A DNA stretch of 64,000 bases from assembly GCA_902612605.1 (NCBI GenBank), contig CACMDY010000006.1, forward strand, positions 1 through 64,000, in the 5' to 3' direction. Under the pieces are notes generated by a model, which ran no database searches, was not told the DNA's origin, and saw only the letters and a program-made list of their open reading frames with translations. A program made the translations under genes and the position numbers. The DNA is from an uncultured Pelagibacteraceae bacterium (lineage in GTDB: Bacteria > Pseudomonadota > Alphaproteobacteria > Pelagibacterales > Pelagibacteraceae). Below, piece after piece: positions 54,851 to 63,669 of this stretch; positions within the stretch are counted from its first letter, which is position 1, and each line of letters opens with the position of its first letter.

Positions 54851-55975
54851 CTAATTTTTTTTAGTAGGAATTTCTTCTTCTTTTTTTTGAGCCTCTACTT
54901 TTTCCTCGCTTAGTGGATTTCCTTCAATCTTTTTTGAGATCACACCAGCCTTTTCTCTGATTGCCATTTCAATTTCAGCAGCAGCTTTAGGATTTTGTTC
55001 AAGGTAAAGTTTCGCATTCTCTCTACCTTGACCAATTTTTTCACCTTTGTAAGCATACCAAGCTCCAGATTTCTCTACAATATCTGCTTTGGCACCTAGG
55101 TCTATTAGTTCCCCTACTTTACTAATTCCTTTTCCATACATTAAGTCAAACTCAACAACTTTAAATGGTGGAGCAACTTTATTTTTCACAACTTTAACTC
55201 TTGTTGTATTACCAACGATATTATCTTTATCTTTGATTGCTCCAATTCTTCTAATGTCCATTCTAACTGACGAGTAGAATTTTAAAGAATTTCCACCCGA
55301 TGTTGTTTCCGGGCTTCCAAACATAACACCAATTTTCATTCTAATTTGGTTAATGAAAATAACCATTGTATTAGTTCGTGAAATTGAGCCTGTTAATTTT
55401 CTCAATGCTTGAGACATCAATCTAGCTTGCAAACCAACATGAGTATCACCCATATCGCCTTCAATTTCAGCTCTCGGCGTTAATGCAGCTACAGAGTCCA
55501 CAACAAGAACTGACATTGAGCCAGATTTAATTAATGTATCAGTAATTTCTAAAGCTTGTTCACCTGTGTCTGGTTGAGAAATTAGTAACTCTTCAGTATT
55601 TACACCTAATTTCTTTGCATACACTGGGTCTAAAGCATGTTCTGCATCAACGAAACCACAAATTCCACCTGCCTTCTGTGCTTCTGCAACTACTTGCAAT
55701 GCTAAAGTAGTTTTTCCTGAAGACTCTGGTCCGTAAATTTCAATAATTCTTCCTTTTGGTAATCCACCAATTCCTAAAGCAAGATCTAAGCTTAAAGATC
55801 CAGTTGAGATAGACTCAACATCCATAGCTTTTTGTTCACCAAGCTTCATTACTGAGCCTTTTCCAAAGCTATCTGTAATTTGGCTGATTGCTGCGTCTAA
55901 TGCTTTATTTTTCTCTTTATTTTCCAATTCTTTATCTTTTGCGGTTTTCACCACTTTTAGGTTATTTTTAGTCAT
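54851..55975 (-). CDS. recA: Recombinase A
   Basis: RecA forms filaments on single-stranded DNA, promotes strand exchange and triggers self-cleavage of LexA and UmuD. The 374-residue protein has Walker A GPESSGKT (82-89), Walker [12 protein letters not shown], and L2-loop region [29 protein letters not shown]. An acidic/lysine-rich C-tail follows ([18 protein letters not shown]). Upstream, on the same DNA, is a degenerate LexA-type repeat. Confidence 0.97.
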   Translation of the reverse strand: MTKNNLKVVKTAKDKELENKEKNKALDAAISQITDSFGKGSVMKLGEQKAMDVESISTGSLSLDLALGIGGLPKGRIIEIYGPESSGKTTLALQVVAEAQKAGGICGFVDAEHALDPVYAKKLGVNTEELLISQPDTGEQALEITDTLIKSGSMSVLVVDSVAALTPRAEIEGDMGDTHVGLQARLMSQALRKLTGSISRTNTMVIFINQIRMKIGVMFGSPETTSGGNSLKFYSSVRMDIRRIGAIKDKDNIVGNTTRVKVVKNKVAPPFKVVEFDLMYGKGISKVGELIDLGAKADIVEKSGAWYAYKGEKIGQGRENAKLYLEQNPKAAAEIEMAIREKAGVISKKIEGNPLSEEKVEAQKKEEEIPTKKN

Positions 55976-56025
55976 TTTTTGCCTCTTTTTTTGCTTTTTT
56001 TAACACTCGAATCATGGATTTAAAT

Positions 56026-56040
56026 GTACACATTTTGTTC
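56026..56040 (-). promoter_or_regulatory. Degenerate LexA-type box upstream of recA
   Basis: On the minus strand GAAC-AAAATGT-GTAC differs by one base from the alphaproteobacterial SOS box GAAC-N7-GAAC (the reverse of GTTC-N7-GTTC). It sits about 50-65 bases before the recA ATG, between a possible TTGCCA -35 and a TACATT -10 box. Its first eight bases match the exact box at umuD. Confidence 0.45.
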
Positions 56041-56082
56041 TCATTGGCAATATATTTCTCAAAATAGCTTAAAATCGTTAAA

Positions 56083-57375
56083 TTACTTGAGTTTTAGGTA
56101 TTCGCTATTCAATAAACCAATGGCTTTTAGAACATTGTATTGAGCTATAAGATTATTTCTCTCAGATTCTGCTAGAGAAATTTTTGCAGCCAATAACAAA
56201 GAGTTTGATTGAATAACATCTAGCGTTGTTCTTGAACCTCTTTCATACTCTGCAGCTATTCCTTCGTTAGCAATTTTTGCTGCTCTAACTTGAGATCTTA
56301 CAGAATTTAAAAAACTTTTAGATGCTTCGAGATTCGACCAAGCGCTTCCGACATTTTTTTCAGTTGTTTTTACCACATCCTCAAATAACAAAATTTTTCT
56401 ATTTTTTAGATTTGTATTCTTGTTTATTTTTGCACGTTTACTTCCACCTGAATAAAATGGCCAGCTAATTGTTGCTTTAAGTGTATCCTTTTCTCTTTGA
56501 TCATAAGTTGAACTAAAATCCTCAGCATATGATCTTTCTAAAGATAAAGAAGCGCTAGGTTTTAGGTCACTTTCAGCAATAGCAATATCCATTTCAGATT
56601 GATTTAATTCTATTTTAGCGATCATTATATCTGGATTGTTTTCTCTTGCTAAATTAATTGCTGAACTAAGTTCACTTGGAACTCCTACAATTGCTCTATT
56701 TGTCTTTTTTAATTCATTGGTATTTAAAAGTTTACCAATGATATTTTCATAATTTAATTTGTTAATCATTAATTCACTTCTTGCTTGAGTTAGTTGAGCG
56801 CTTGCTCCAGCAAGTGAGGATTCAGTTTGTGATAAATCTGCAGTTTTTATTTGTCCTCTATCTAATCTAACTTTATCATTTTCAAGTTGTTTAATAAGTA
56901 AATTTAAATTTTGTCTATTAATCGCAACTTTTTCTCTTGATAAAATTACAGATGTAAAAGCTTCTATAGCACTGTAAAGAACATCCTGTTCTTTTTTAAA
57001 TAATTTTGCTTTTGAAAGTTCTAAACCTATTAAATTTTTTTCATAATTAAGGTCTCTTCTAAAATCCAATAAGGTTTGCTCTAATTTTATGGATGTTGTG
57101 AATGGATCAGAATCACTAATTGTTGCATCACCTCCACTCTGATTTGTAAGTTTATTTGTTTCTTCAAGGCTTTTAGAACCACTTAAACTCAAGGAAGGCA
57201 TATAATCGGCTTTAGATATATTTAGATCTTCCTCAGATGCTTTTATATTTTCTCTCTCGGCATTTAATTGTTTATTTTTGTTATAAGTTTCATTTAATGC
57301 TTCATATAATGTGACAGCTAGCGATTGAGCTGTTAAGCAAAGAAAACTAACAATTATTATTAATATTTTTTTCAT
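56083..57375 (-). CDS. tolC: TolC-family outer-membrane efflux protein
   Basis: A 430-residue protein forming the outer-membrane tunnel of drug efflux or type I export. The signal peptide ends near residue 20 (AQSLA). Two repeats of coiled-coil helices with beta barrel strands are visible, for instance LNLLIKQLENDKVRLDRGQIKTADLSQTESSLAGASAQL and the later EYERGSRTTLDVIQSNSLLLAAKISLAESERN, each in pieces. No pump or adaptor genes adjoin, so it may serve several systems. It shares one base with the glycerate kinase gene. Confidence 0.88.
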   Translation of the reverse strand: MKKILIIIVSFLCLTAQSLAVTLYEALNETYNKNKQLNAERENIKASEEDLNISKADYMPSLSLSGSKSLEETNKLTNQSGGDATISDSDPFTTSIKLEQTLLDFRRDLNYEKNLIGLELSKAKLFKKEQDVLYSAIEAFTSVILSREKVAINRQNLNLLIKQLENDKVRLDRGQIKTADLSQTESSLAGASAQLTQARSELMINKLNYENIIGKLLNTNELKKTNRAIVGVPSELSSAINLARENNPDIMIAKIELNQSEMDIAIAESDLKPSASLSLERSYAEDFSSTYDQREKDTLKATISWPFYSGGSKRAKINKNTNLKNRKILLFEDVVKTTEKNVGSAWSNLEASKSFLNSVRSQVRAAKIANEGIAAEYERGSRTTLDVIQSNSLLLAAKISLAESERNNLIAQYNVLKAIGLLNSEYLKLK

Positions 57376-58301
57376 TAGTTGTACTTTACAGAATTAATTT
57401 GATGATTAGAATTTAATTTAATGACTATAGATGCGTATTTTGGCGCATATTTAAACATATTCTGTGTAATTCTCTGGTAAGTTTGCATAAAGTTTAAAAC
57501 TTCCTTTTTCGTCATAATTTTTTGTTTTGTTTTTTTATTCTTATTTTTTAATTTAAGTTTTTTTTCCTGAATAACTCTCCACTTTTGTAATAAACTAAAA
57601 TTTTCTGCCCTTAAAAATAATAAACAATCGAGCTTACTATAAAGTTTTTTATATCCTTTTTTTAGCTGGTCATTAACGTGTTTTCTCCAGATTAATTTAT
57701 TATCGTCATTTTTTTCCATCATATTTACACTTTTTTTTAATGTTTTTAAGCTTTCAGGTCTTGCTCCAACACACCAACCTTCGAAAATAATTACATCTGG
57801 TCTGCTATTTACTTTGTACCAATTTTTTTTTGTAAATCTGTCATCAATTGCCTTATCGAACTTGGGTAATATAATTGATTTAAATTTTCTAGAGTTTGCT
57901 TTTTTAATAAAGCTAGACATATAACTTATGTCATGGGTCCCGGGTACACCTCTTGTCAATAATAATGGATGAACTTTCTTTGATAACTTTATTCTATCAT
58001 TCTTTGTTTTATAAATATCGTCAATTGATATTTTGAAAACATTTAACTTAAAATATTTCTTTAAAATTATCATTAAGATAGAGCTTATAGTAGTTTTTCC
58101 AGTTCCCTGTCCTCCTGTTAAACCAACAATATAAGGTTTCTTAAAATTTGTTTTTTTTGCTATCCAGAAACTCATTGGGACAAGAAAATGTTTTAACATC
58201 TTGTCTTTGTTTTTAAATTTATCAGAAGATGTTTCTTGTGTTTTAATAAACTTATAACAATCTTTTTTTACTTTATTTAAACAATCCTCAACTAAATTCA
58301 T
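57375..58301 (-). CDS. D-glycerate 3-kinase, GLYK/P-loop type
   Basis: It phosphorylates D-glycerate to 3-phosphoglycerate. The 308-residue P-loop kinase resembles plant GLYK: GLTGGQGTGKTTISSIL (about 61-77), SIDDIYKTKNDR, HPLLLTRGVPGTHDI and DVIIFEGWCVGARP. The late MTYQRITQNM-type segment (FMQTYQRITQNMFKYAP) is another signature. The enzyme links glycolate/serine-derived glycerate to central metabolism, in line with the glycine-cleavage genes here. It is separated from the GFA gene by six bases. Confidence 0.83.
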   Translation of the reverse strand: MNLVEDCLNKVKKDCYKFIKTQETSSDKFKNKDKMLKHFLVPMSFWIAKKTNFKKPYIVGLTGGQGTGKTTISSILMIILKKYFKLNVFKISIDDIYKTKNDRIKLSKKVHPLLLTRGVPGTHDISYMSSFIKKANSRKFKSIILPKFDKAIDDRFTKKNWYKVNSRPDVIIFEGWCVGARPESLKTLKKSVNMMEKNDDNKLIWRKHVNDQLKKGYKKLYSKLDCLLFLRAENFSLLQKWRVIQEKKLKLKNKNKKTKQKIMTKKEVLNFMQTYQRITQNMFKYAPKYASIVIKLNSNHQINSVKYN

Positions 58302-58307
58302 TTAATT

Positions 58308-58673
58308 TTATTTTTGGTCAAGTGGATGGTTTAAACCATCAAAGAAAACAACGTCTTTTAAATCATCGGCTTTAACTTCATCTACACAACCTAAATTGAA
58401 TCCAGTCATGGCGGGTGCACTTCTTGGGTTATGATGTGTGTAAATTCCACATTCAATACAAAAGTAATGATTAGCAACTTTCGTATGGTACTGATAAAGT
58501 TTTAATTTATCTTCTCCCTTAGTAACTTTAAAATCTTCATTTTTAACCATTCCCATTGTTGCATTTTTTCTTTTACATATAGAGCAGTTACATCTTACAA
58601 TTTTTGGTAATTCATTAATTGGAACATTAATTTCTGCTTCTACACATCCACAATGACATGTTAGTCTCGGCAT
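58308..58673 (-). CDS. GFA/CENP-V family zinc protein
   Basis: A 121-residue protein of the glutathione-dependent formaldehyde-activating/CENP-V family. Zinc ligands are visible as CHCGCVEAE near residue 6, CNCSICKRKNA near 30 and YFCIECGIYTHH near 75. The fold binds one or two zincs and holds formaldehyde-glutathione adducts in one studied member, though the reaction is disputed for many. With formate dehydrogenase in this window it would fit formaldehyde oxidation, which is inference. It lies three bases after the cupin. Confidence 0.83.
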   Translation of the reverse strand: MPRLTCHCGCVEAEINVPINELPKIVRCNCSICKRKNATMGMVKNEDFKVTKGEDKLKLYQYHTKVANHYFCIECGIYTHHNPRSAPAMTGFNLGCVDEVKADDLKDVVFFDGLNHPLDQK

Positions 58674-58676
58674 TAA

Positions 58677-59027
58677 TTATTCTCCCCATTTTCCATGAAA
58701 CTCATAAACAACTGCTGGCTTATCACCAACTACCCAGCCGTCATGACCTGGGTCAATTGAATATGCATCACCTGCTTTATATGTTAATTCTGTTCCATCA
58801 TCATGTTTGGCGCAAACTGCTCCTGAAACTATTACTCCAAGATGTTTTGCTTTACAGCTATCAGTTCCTACAGTTGGTTTAATATCTTGTGACCATTTCC
58901 ATCCTGGCTGCAAAACTAATCTCATTACTCTTTGATCTCCCACTTTTACGATATCCATTTTTGCATTGTTGAAACTGGTATTGCTTTCATCTGGATTATC
59001 AAAACTTTTAACTTCAATTGAACTCAT
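58677..59027 (-). CDS. Cupin-domain protein
   Basis: A 116-residue single cupin. Motif 1 appears as KHLGVIVSGAVCAKHDDGTEL and motif 2 as YKAGDAYSIDPGHDGWVVGD, with the usual Gly-x5-Pro-x-Gly spacing weakened and His in place of some metal ligands. It starts right where a 189-base gap with the umuD promoter begins. Cupins have many functions; with the GFA gene three bases downstream this one may sense or handle a small aldehyde or thiol compound. Function is unknown. Confidence 0.75.
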   Translation of the reverse strand: MSSIEVKSFDNPDESNTSFNNAKMDIVKVGDQRVMRLVLQPGWKWSQDIKPTVGTDSCKAKHLGVIVSGAVCAKHDDGTELTYKAGDAYSIDPGHDGWVVGDKPAVVYEFHGKWGE

Positions 59028-59119
59028 GCTTCTCTCCTTTTATAATTAAATTAGGATTATAGACTACTAATGGTTTAAGTTATCCACAATAGCACAAAAT
59101 ATGGTTTTGGATGTTCATG

Positions 59120-59141
59120 TTTTGATTCACTTTTGATTCAC
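59120..59141 (+). repeat. Tandem 11-base repeat between the cupin and umuD genes
   Basis: The unit TTTTGATTCAC occurs twice in direct succession in the 189-base divergent region. It lies about 80 bases before the cupin start and 75 before umuD. A regulator-binding site is possible but unproven. Confidence 0.6.
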
Positions 59142-59165
59142 TTACAGACTCAAAATACAACCTAA

Positions 59166-59194
59166 TTGACACTATTGTATAACTCATGTACTAA
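59166..59194 (+). promoter_or_regulatory. Promoter of umuDC
   Basis: TTGACA (59166-59171) is a perfect -35 box; 17 bases downstream is TACTAA (59189-59194), a weak -10. Transcription would begin close to 59200, inside the LexA-type box, which is a sensible place for repression. Confidence 0.5.
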
Positions 59195-59197
59195 TAA

Positions 59198-59212
59198 GAA
59201 CAAAACAAGAAC
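59198..59212 (+). promoter_or_regulatory. LexA-type SOS box at umuD
   Basis: GAAC-AAAACAA-GAAC is an exact match to the alphaproteobacterial LexA direct repeat (GTTC-N7-GTTC read on the other strand). It ends four bases before the umuD ATG at 59217, so bound LexA would block transcription initiation. Confidence 0.75.
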
Positions 59213-59216
59213 ACTT

Positions 59217-59612
59217 ATGAAGCTAACAATACCTTATTATTTACATAAAGCAGGAGCTGGTTTTCCTTCCCCTGCAACTGACTACATAGAAGAAGATATA
59301 GATTTAAACGTACATCTAATCAAAAATGTTCCGGCAACTTTCATCATAAGAGTTCAAGGAAAATCAATGGTGGATGTTGGAATAAATGATGGTGATTTAT
59401 TAGTTGTAGACAAAAGCTTAACTCCAAAAAATTTTTCAACTGTCATAGCAAATGTTCATGATGAGCTCGTTGTTAAAACTTTAGTTAAAGAAAAAGATAA
59501 ACAATTTTTAACATCAGGTTCTAAAGAATTTTCTGATCGAATTTTAATAAATGAAGAACAAGATATTTTTATTTGGGGAGTAGTCACCTATGTCATACAT
59601 TCAGTACACTAA
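59217..59612 (+). CDS. umuD: UmuD-like error-prone polymerase subunit, self-cleaving
   Basis: UmuD is cut by RecA-stimulated self-cleavage and then joins UmuC in DNA polymerase V. I use the ATG at 59217; the open frame to 59166 has no support. The 131-residue protein has the cleavage site Ala14-Gly15 (KAGAGFPSPATDY), the nucleophile Ser50 (GKSMVDVG) and Lys87 (DELVVKTL). The N-terminus is shorter than in E. coli. It overlaps umuC by 23 bases. Confidence 0.93.
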   Translation: MKLTIPYYLHKAGAGFPSPATDYIEEDIDLNVHLIKNVPATFIIRVQGKSMVDVGINDGDLLVVDKSLTPKNFSTVIANVHDELVVKTLVKEKDKQFLTSGSKEFSDRILINEEQDIFIWGVVTYVIHSVH

Positions 59613-60867
59613 AAAATTAGCACTGGTTGACTGTAATTCTTTCTATGTTTCTTGTGAAAGACTATTTAATCCAAAAATAAGGAAAAAACCTGTTGTAGTT
59701 TTATCTAATAATGATGGCTGTATAGTTTCAAGATCCACTGAAGCAAAAGCTTTAGGAATTAAAATGGGTGAACCTTACTTTAAAGCAAAGGATATTATTA
59801 TCAAAAATGATGTACAAGTATTCTCATCAAATTATTCTTTGTATGGAGATTTATCTAGAAGAGTAATGAGAACTTTAAAAAGATTTAACTCTGATATTGA
59901 AGTTTATTCAATTGATGAAGCATTTATGGATTTATCAAATTTTTCTGACAATGAAGTAGAGCAAGTTGGAAGAGAAATTAGAGAAACAGTTTTAAAGTGG
60001 ACTGGTATTCCAACAAGTATAGGAATAGCTAAAACTAAAACTTTAAGCAAAGTTGCAAATCATATAGCTAAGAAAAAACAATCAGGTGTTACAAGTTTAA
60101 TTGGAATAGAAAATCTCGATCCTATTCTTGAAAAAATTGATATTAACGATGTTTGGGGTGTTGGAAGACAGATGACAAAGTTTTATCAAAAAAATGGAAT
60201 TTATAATGCTAAACAATTAAAAAATAAATCAAACACCTGGATTAAAAAATCCTCAAATGTTCTAAGTTCAAGAACTGCAATGGAACTTAGAGGTGTACCT
60301 TGTATTGATTTAGAAAAAACAGCATCAAAAAGAAAAAGCTGTGTAGTATCAAGATCATTTGGAAAAAGAATAGAAAAATTCCAAGAACTTGAAGAAGCTG
60401 TTGCTAGTTATTGTTTAAATGCATCAGAGAAAATAAGATCTGAAAACCTTGTTGCAAAAGCAGTTATGGTATTTGTTAGAACCAGTCCATTTCAAAAACA
60501 ATTTGGCTTTTATTCAAACTCCAGAACTGTTGATTTTCCTATAGCAACTAACAATAGTATAGAGATCGTAAAAAATGCTTTATCTGTCTTAAAAGTAATC
60601 TTTAGGAAGGGACATCGTTATCAAAAAGCAGGAGTGATGCTAACTGGATTAACAGATGCTGAAAATAATGAAAACTTATTTTCATCTGCAAAAGATGAGA
60701 GAATTAATAGACTTATGAGATCAATTGATAATACAAACTATAGGTATGGAAGATCGACATTAAGTCTCGCAAGTGCTGGTGTTAGAAAGTCCTGGAGCAT
60801 GAAAAGAGATTATAACTCAAAGATAGATACAGCTGATTTTTATAGTTTACCAACAATCAGAGCTTAA
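59590..60867 (+). CDS. umuC: DNA polymerase V catalytic subunit (Y family)
   Basis: UmuC copies damaged DNA with low fidelity after UmuD cleavage. The 425-residue protein has the Y-family palm motifs LALVDCNSFYVSCERLF (catalytic Asp near residue 14) and YSIDEAFMDL (Asp-Glu at about 115-117), then VVVLSNNDGCIVSRS with the steric-gate region. GVGRQMTKFY is the helix-hairpin-helix and the C-terminal UmuC-type little finger follows. It is coupled to umuD by a 23-base overlap. Confidence 0.95.
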   Translation: MSYIQYTKKLALVDCNSFYVSCERLFNPKIRKKPVVVLSNNDGCIVSRSTEAKALGIKMGEPYFKAKDIIIKNDVQVFSSNYSLYGDLSRRVMRTLKRFNSDIEVYSIDEAFMDLSNFSDNEVEQVGREIRETVLKWTGIPTSIGIAKTKTLSKVANHIAKKKQSGVTSLIGIENLDPILEKIDINDVWGVGRQMTKFYQKNGIYNAKQLKNKSNTWIKKSSNVLSSRTAMELRGVPCIDLEKTASKRKSCVVSRSFGKRIEKFQELEEAVASYCLNASEKIRSENLVAKAVMVFVRTSPFQKQFGFYSNSRTVDFPIATNNSIEIVKNALSVLKVIFRKGHRYQKAGVMLTGLTDAENNENLFSSAKDERINRLMRSIDNTNYRYGRSTLSLASAGVRKSWSMKRDYNSKIDTADFYSLPTIRA

Positions 60868-60872
60868 AAAAA

Positions 60873-61742
60873 TTATTTTATCGTATCAATATTTTCAATA
60901 TTGCTAAGAGAATTATTTAATTCTTCTAAATTTTCTCTTCTACCAATCATTACAACTGATAATCCAAATGCGATAATTAGAGCTAAGGGGATAGCTGTAA
61001 CAACGCTTATGTAATCGGCCATTAAGATTAAATAAATAGCATAAAATAAAATTGATCGAATAATAACTGTAGATTTAAAAACAGCTATGATTGCTAAGGA
61101 ATGCTTAATTAAATTTTTAAAACTCATTTTAGAAGGACCAAAATATCTTTTTCCTCTTTCTGAAGGAGAGGAAGATCTGTCTTTTTCTAATTTTGCTAAT
61201 GCTCCTGAAAAGCTGCACCAAGTAGATTTATCGTTTATTAATTTATCAACAGTTGACTTTGGAAGACAAGTATAATTTCCAAATTTTATCGAATGACCAG
61301 TAAATACATAGGTAATTATTTTATGTAAATGGTAACAAGTTTTAAAAATGAAATTTTCAGATCTTTTTACTCTTTCTCCAACAATTGGTTTTCCTTCGTC
61401 ATAATTAATATACTCAAGAAAACTTTTGATTTCTTCAGGTCTATCTTCACCATCTGAATCCATTGGAATTACATAATCAAATTCTTTATTTTGAAATATA
61501 TGTTTAAGTCCTGTTGCAATACATCTTCCATGGCCTTGATTGTTTTTAATATTTAAAATTTCAACAGATAATAGGTTTTCTGTATTGGAAATAGAGGTTG
61601 GTTTTTCCTCAGTTGATGCATCATTAACTATGACAAGAGAAAATTCAGCATCTAAGTCTTTTACAATTGCATTTATTTCTTCAATTAATTTTGAAGCTGA
61701 TTTCCAGTCATTGTAAACTGGTGTTAAAATAGTAATTTTCAT
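60873..61742 (-). CDS. Family 2 glycosyltransferase with C-terminal membrane helices
   Basis: A 289-residue GT2 enzyme: ILTPVYNDWKSASKLIEEI at the start, LVIVNDASTEE (nucleotide-sugar Asp) and VIPMDSDGEDRPEE (metal-binding D-x-D). Two hydrophobic helices near residues 225-265 anchor it in the membrane, as in polyprenyl-phosphate sugar transferases (DPM1-like or GtrB-like). A small peptide gene and a family 39-type transferase lie just upstream on the same strand, suggesting a lipid-linked sugar donor for the latter. Confidence 0.82.
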   Translation of the reverse strand: MKITILTPVYNDWKSASKLIEEINAIVKDLDAEFSLVIVNDASTEEKPTSISNTENLLSVEILNIKNNQGHGRCIATGLKHIFQNKEFDYVIPMDSDGEDRPEEIKSFLEYINYDEGKPIVGERVKRSENFIFKTCYHLHKIITYVFTGHSIKFGNYTCLPKSTVDKLINDKSTWCSFSGALAKLEKDRSSSPSERGKRYFGPSKMSFKNLIKHSLAIIAVFKSTVIIRSILFYAIYLILMADYISVVTAIPLALIIAFGLSVVMIGRRENLEELNNSLSNIENIDTIK

Positions 61743-61746
61743 TTAT

Positions 61747-61851
61747 TTAACTTGCAAGCAACCTCAGTAATGAGGCTACAATTCCATGTCCAGACAGCTC
61801 TATTATTACAACAATAAAGACGATGAAAAGTATGTTTTTATTGAATTTCAT
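61747..61851 (-). CDS. 34-residue single-helix membrane peptide
   Basis: An ATG frame encodes a basic start (MKFNKNI), one long hydrophobic helix (about residues 7-20) and a mildly basic C-terminus ending LLRLLAS. It begins three bases after the large glycosyltransferase stop and ends four bases before the family 2 glycosyltransferase start, filling the gap between them exactly. I do not recognise it. A small partner protein for the neighbouring membrane transferases is possible. Confidence 0.5.
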   Translation of the reverse strand: MKFNKNILFIVFIVVIIELSGHGIVASLLRLLAS

Positions 61852-61853
61852 AT

Positions 61854-63179
61854 CTAAGACCCTACGCAAATCTTATCAATACACATATATTTATCAAATG
61901 AATTCAATTTTTCCTTAGTAACAAATCCTTTCCAAATAGGCCTTGAATTAATGTGATATGATAAATTTCCAGCGGCCCATTCATCACCAAGCACATATTT
62001 GATAGGCTCATCATGTTGTTCATGCCATGCCATTTGAACCTTTATAGCTATATCTCTTCCAGGATAATCAGTCCTTTTATCAGTCTGAGATATTGAGATA
62101 TAACCATACAAAATTGGAGATAATAAAAATAAAAATATAAATCCTATTAAAAACGAATTTAGTTTCTTAATGTTTATTTGATCTTTCAAAAGATAAATAA
62201 ATAAAGTTCCAAAGAATAAGTAAAAAGGGGTCATCCACATAGTTCTAATTTTTGATCCAGTTATTAGCGCTGTCATAAAAACCAGAACAATTGGGACTAA
62301 ATTAATAAATATTAAAAATAAAAGTTTTTCATCTTTTAATTTTAATTTTTTAGGAATTTTATTCATTAGTAGCCAGACTAAAATTAAAAATGGTATTAAA
62401 ATACCAATTTGTTTTAACGTGAATATCAATGGATATTTAAGATGATTTATTATTTGTCCTTCATCCAAACCTGCTCTGGCAAAACCATACTTGATAGTAA
62501 TAAAATCATTGTTGAATAACCAAATTATATGTGGAATTAAAATTACAAAAAATACTTCTAAAGAAACTAAATATTTAAAATCAAATTTTTTAGATTTTTT
62601 AAATAATATTAAATATGCAAACAATAAATCTATTGCTACTAACAAATATATAAAAAGATATTTAGATAAAATACCAAACGCTGCTGCAGCTCCTAACAAG
62701 ATACAATCATAGAGCTCAATTTTTTTACTAATATATATTTTCCAAGTGTAATAAATAGTCAAACACCAAAAAGGTAACTGGCAAACATTTACATTAAATT
62801 CTGGAGTTGTGAAATTATAGAAGTATATCCCTTCAATAAGAAAAACTGATAACAAACTCAAAGTGCCATCATTAAGAATTTCCTGTGATAGTTTAAAAAT
62901 AATGAAAAAAGATATCACTACAAAAATTTGACTTAAAAAATAATAAACCCAATCTTGTGGTCCAAATATTTGAAAAAAAACTTCTGGAAAAAACGCACTT
63001 AATGGAGGATGTTTGTTAAATCCCCAATTTAAATTACTACCCCAAGCCAAAGCTTCAATTGTATCCAAAGGTAAATTTGAGTTTGTGATAGTTGGAACAA
63101 CTGTCCATAGAATTAAGTGAGTCGTTACAAAAATATAAAAAATATTATTTATATTTCTTTTGTTTAAGGCCATTTTCAT
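61854..63179 (-). CDS. Family 39-like (PMT/ArnT-type) membrane glycosyltransferase
   Basis: A membrane enzyme of about 441 residues with eight or more helices, resembling the PMT_2/ArnT group that uses polyprenyl-phosphate sugars as donors. The first periplasmic loop contains EALAWGSNLNWGFNKHPPLSAFF with the family's charged residues. The start is taken at the ATG complementary to 63177-63179 (MKMALNKRN); a GTG ten codons earlier is possible. The acceptor is unknown. The neighbouring GT2 enzyme could make its donor. Confidence 0.8.
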   Translation of the reverse strand: MKMALNKRNINNIFYIFVTTHLILWTVVPTITNSNLPLDTIEALAWGSNLNWGFNKHPPLSAFFPEVFFQIFGPQDWVYYFLSQIFVVISFFIIFKLSQEILNDGTLSLLSVFLIEGIYFYNFTTPEFNVNVCQLPFWCLTIYYTWKIYISKKIELYDCILLGAAAAFGILSKYLFIYLLVAIDLLFAYLILFKKSKKFDFKYLVSLEVFFVILIPHIIWLFNNDFITIKYGFARAGLDEGQIINHLKYPLIFTLKQIGILIPFLILVWLLMNKIPKKLKLKDEKLLFLIFINLVPIVLVFMTALITGSKIRTMWMTPFYLFFGTLFIYLLKDQINIKKLNSFLIGFIFLFLLSPILYGYISISQTDKRTDYPGRDIAIKVQMAWHEQHDEPIKYVLGDEWAAGNLSYHINSRPIWKGFVTKEKLNSFDKYMCIDKICVGS

Positions 63180-63202
63180 CAATCTATATGAATAAACCGT
63201 TC

Positions 63203-63230
63203 TTGACACTCATTTATTCATGAATATATT
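63203..63230 (+). promoter_or_regulatory. Promoter of dksA
   Basis: TTGACA (63203-63208) and TATATT (63225-63230) are separated by 16 bases, a near-consensus housekeeping promoter. The leader to the ATG at 63253 would be about 16 bases. Confidence 0.65.
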
Positions 63231-63252
63231 CACCAACTCAAAATAGCTAAGT

Positions 63253-63669
63253 ATGGTAAGAATTTCAAAAACTTATACACCAAAAGAAAAAGAGAAATAC
63301 ATGTGTGCTAAACATTTAGCATATTTTAAGATGAAATTAATGGAGTGGAAAAAAGATTTAAAGAGATCTAATAATGAGGCGATTTTTCAGGCGTCAATGG
63401 ATGATAATAGTGCATCAGCTGACATAGTTGATCAAGCAAGTTCATACACTGAAAAAAATGTAGAAATGAGAGCTATTAATAGACAAATCAAATTAATTTC
63501 TAAAATAGATGGTGCATTAAAGAAAATTCAAGATGGAACTTATGGATTTTGTGAAGAAACTGGTGAACCTATTGGTTTAAAAAGATTAATGGCAAGGCCA
63601 GTTGCAACTCTTTGTATTGCAGCTCAAGAAAAACACGAAAAAGACGAAAAAGTTTACGCTGACGACTAA
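63253..63669 (+). CDS. dksA: RNA polymerase-binding transcription factor DksA
   Basis: DksA enters the secondary channel of RNA polymerase and, with ppGpp, tunes rRNA and amino-acid promoters. The 138-residue protein keeps the coiled-coil tip residues Asp57, Asp60 and Ala62 in DIVDQA. The zinc-finger region YGFCEETGEPIG...ATLCIAAQEKHE has only Cys100 and Cys121; positions 103 and 124 are Thr and Ala. This is the two-cysteine form known from alphaproteobacteria and Pseudomonas DksA2, which works without zinc. Confidence 0.92.
   Translation: MVRISKTYTPKEKEKYMCAKHLAYFKMKLMEWKKDLKRSNNEAIFQASMDDNSASADIVDQASSYTEKNVEMRAINRQIKLISKIDGALKKIQDGTYGFCEETGEPIGLKRLMARPVATLCIAAQEKHEKDEKVYADD

Noticed and set aside
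59166-59216. Extension of umuD upstream of 59217
   Set aside because: The stretch contains the promoter and the LexA-type box and has no UmuD similarity.
63180-63209. GTG-initiated N-terminal extension of the family 39-like transferase
   Set aside because: It would overlap the dksA -35 region, and the ATG at 63179 gives a normal basic N-terminus before the first helix.
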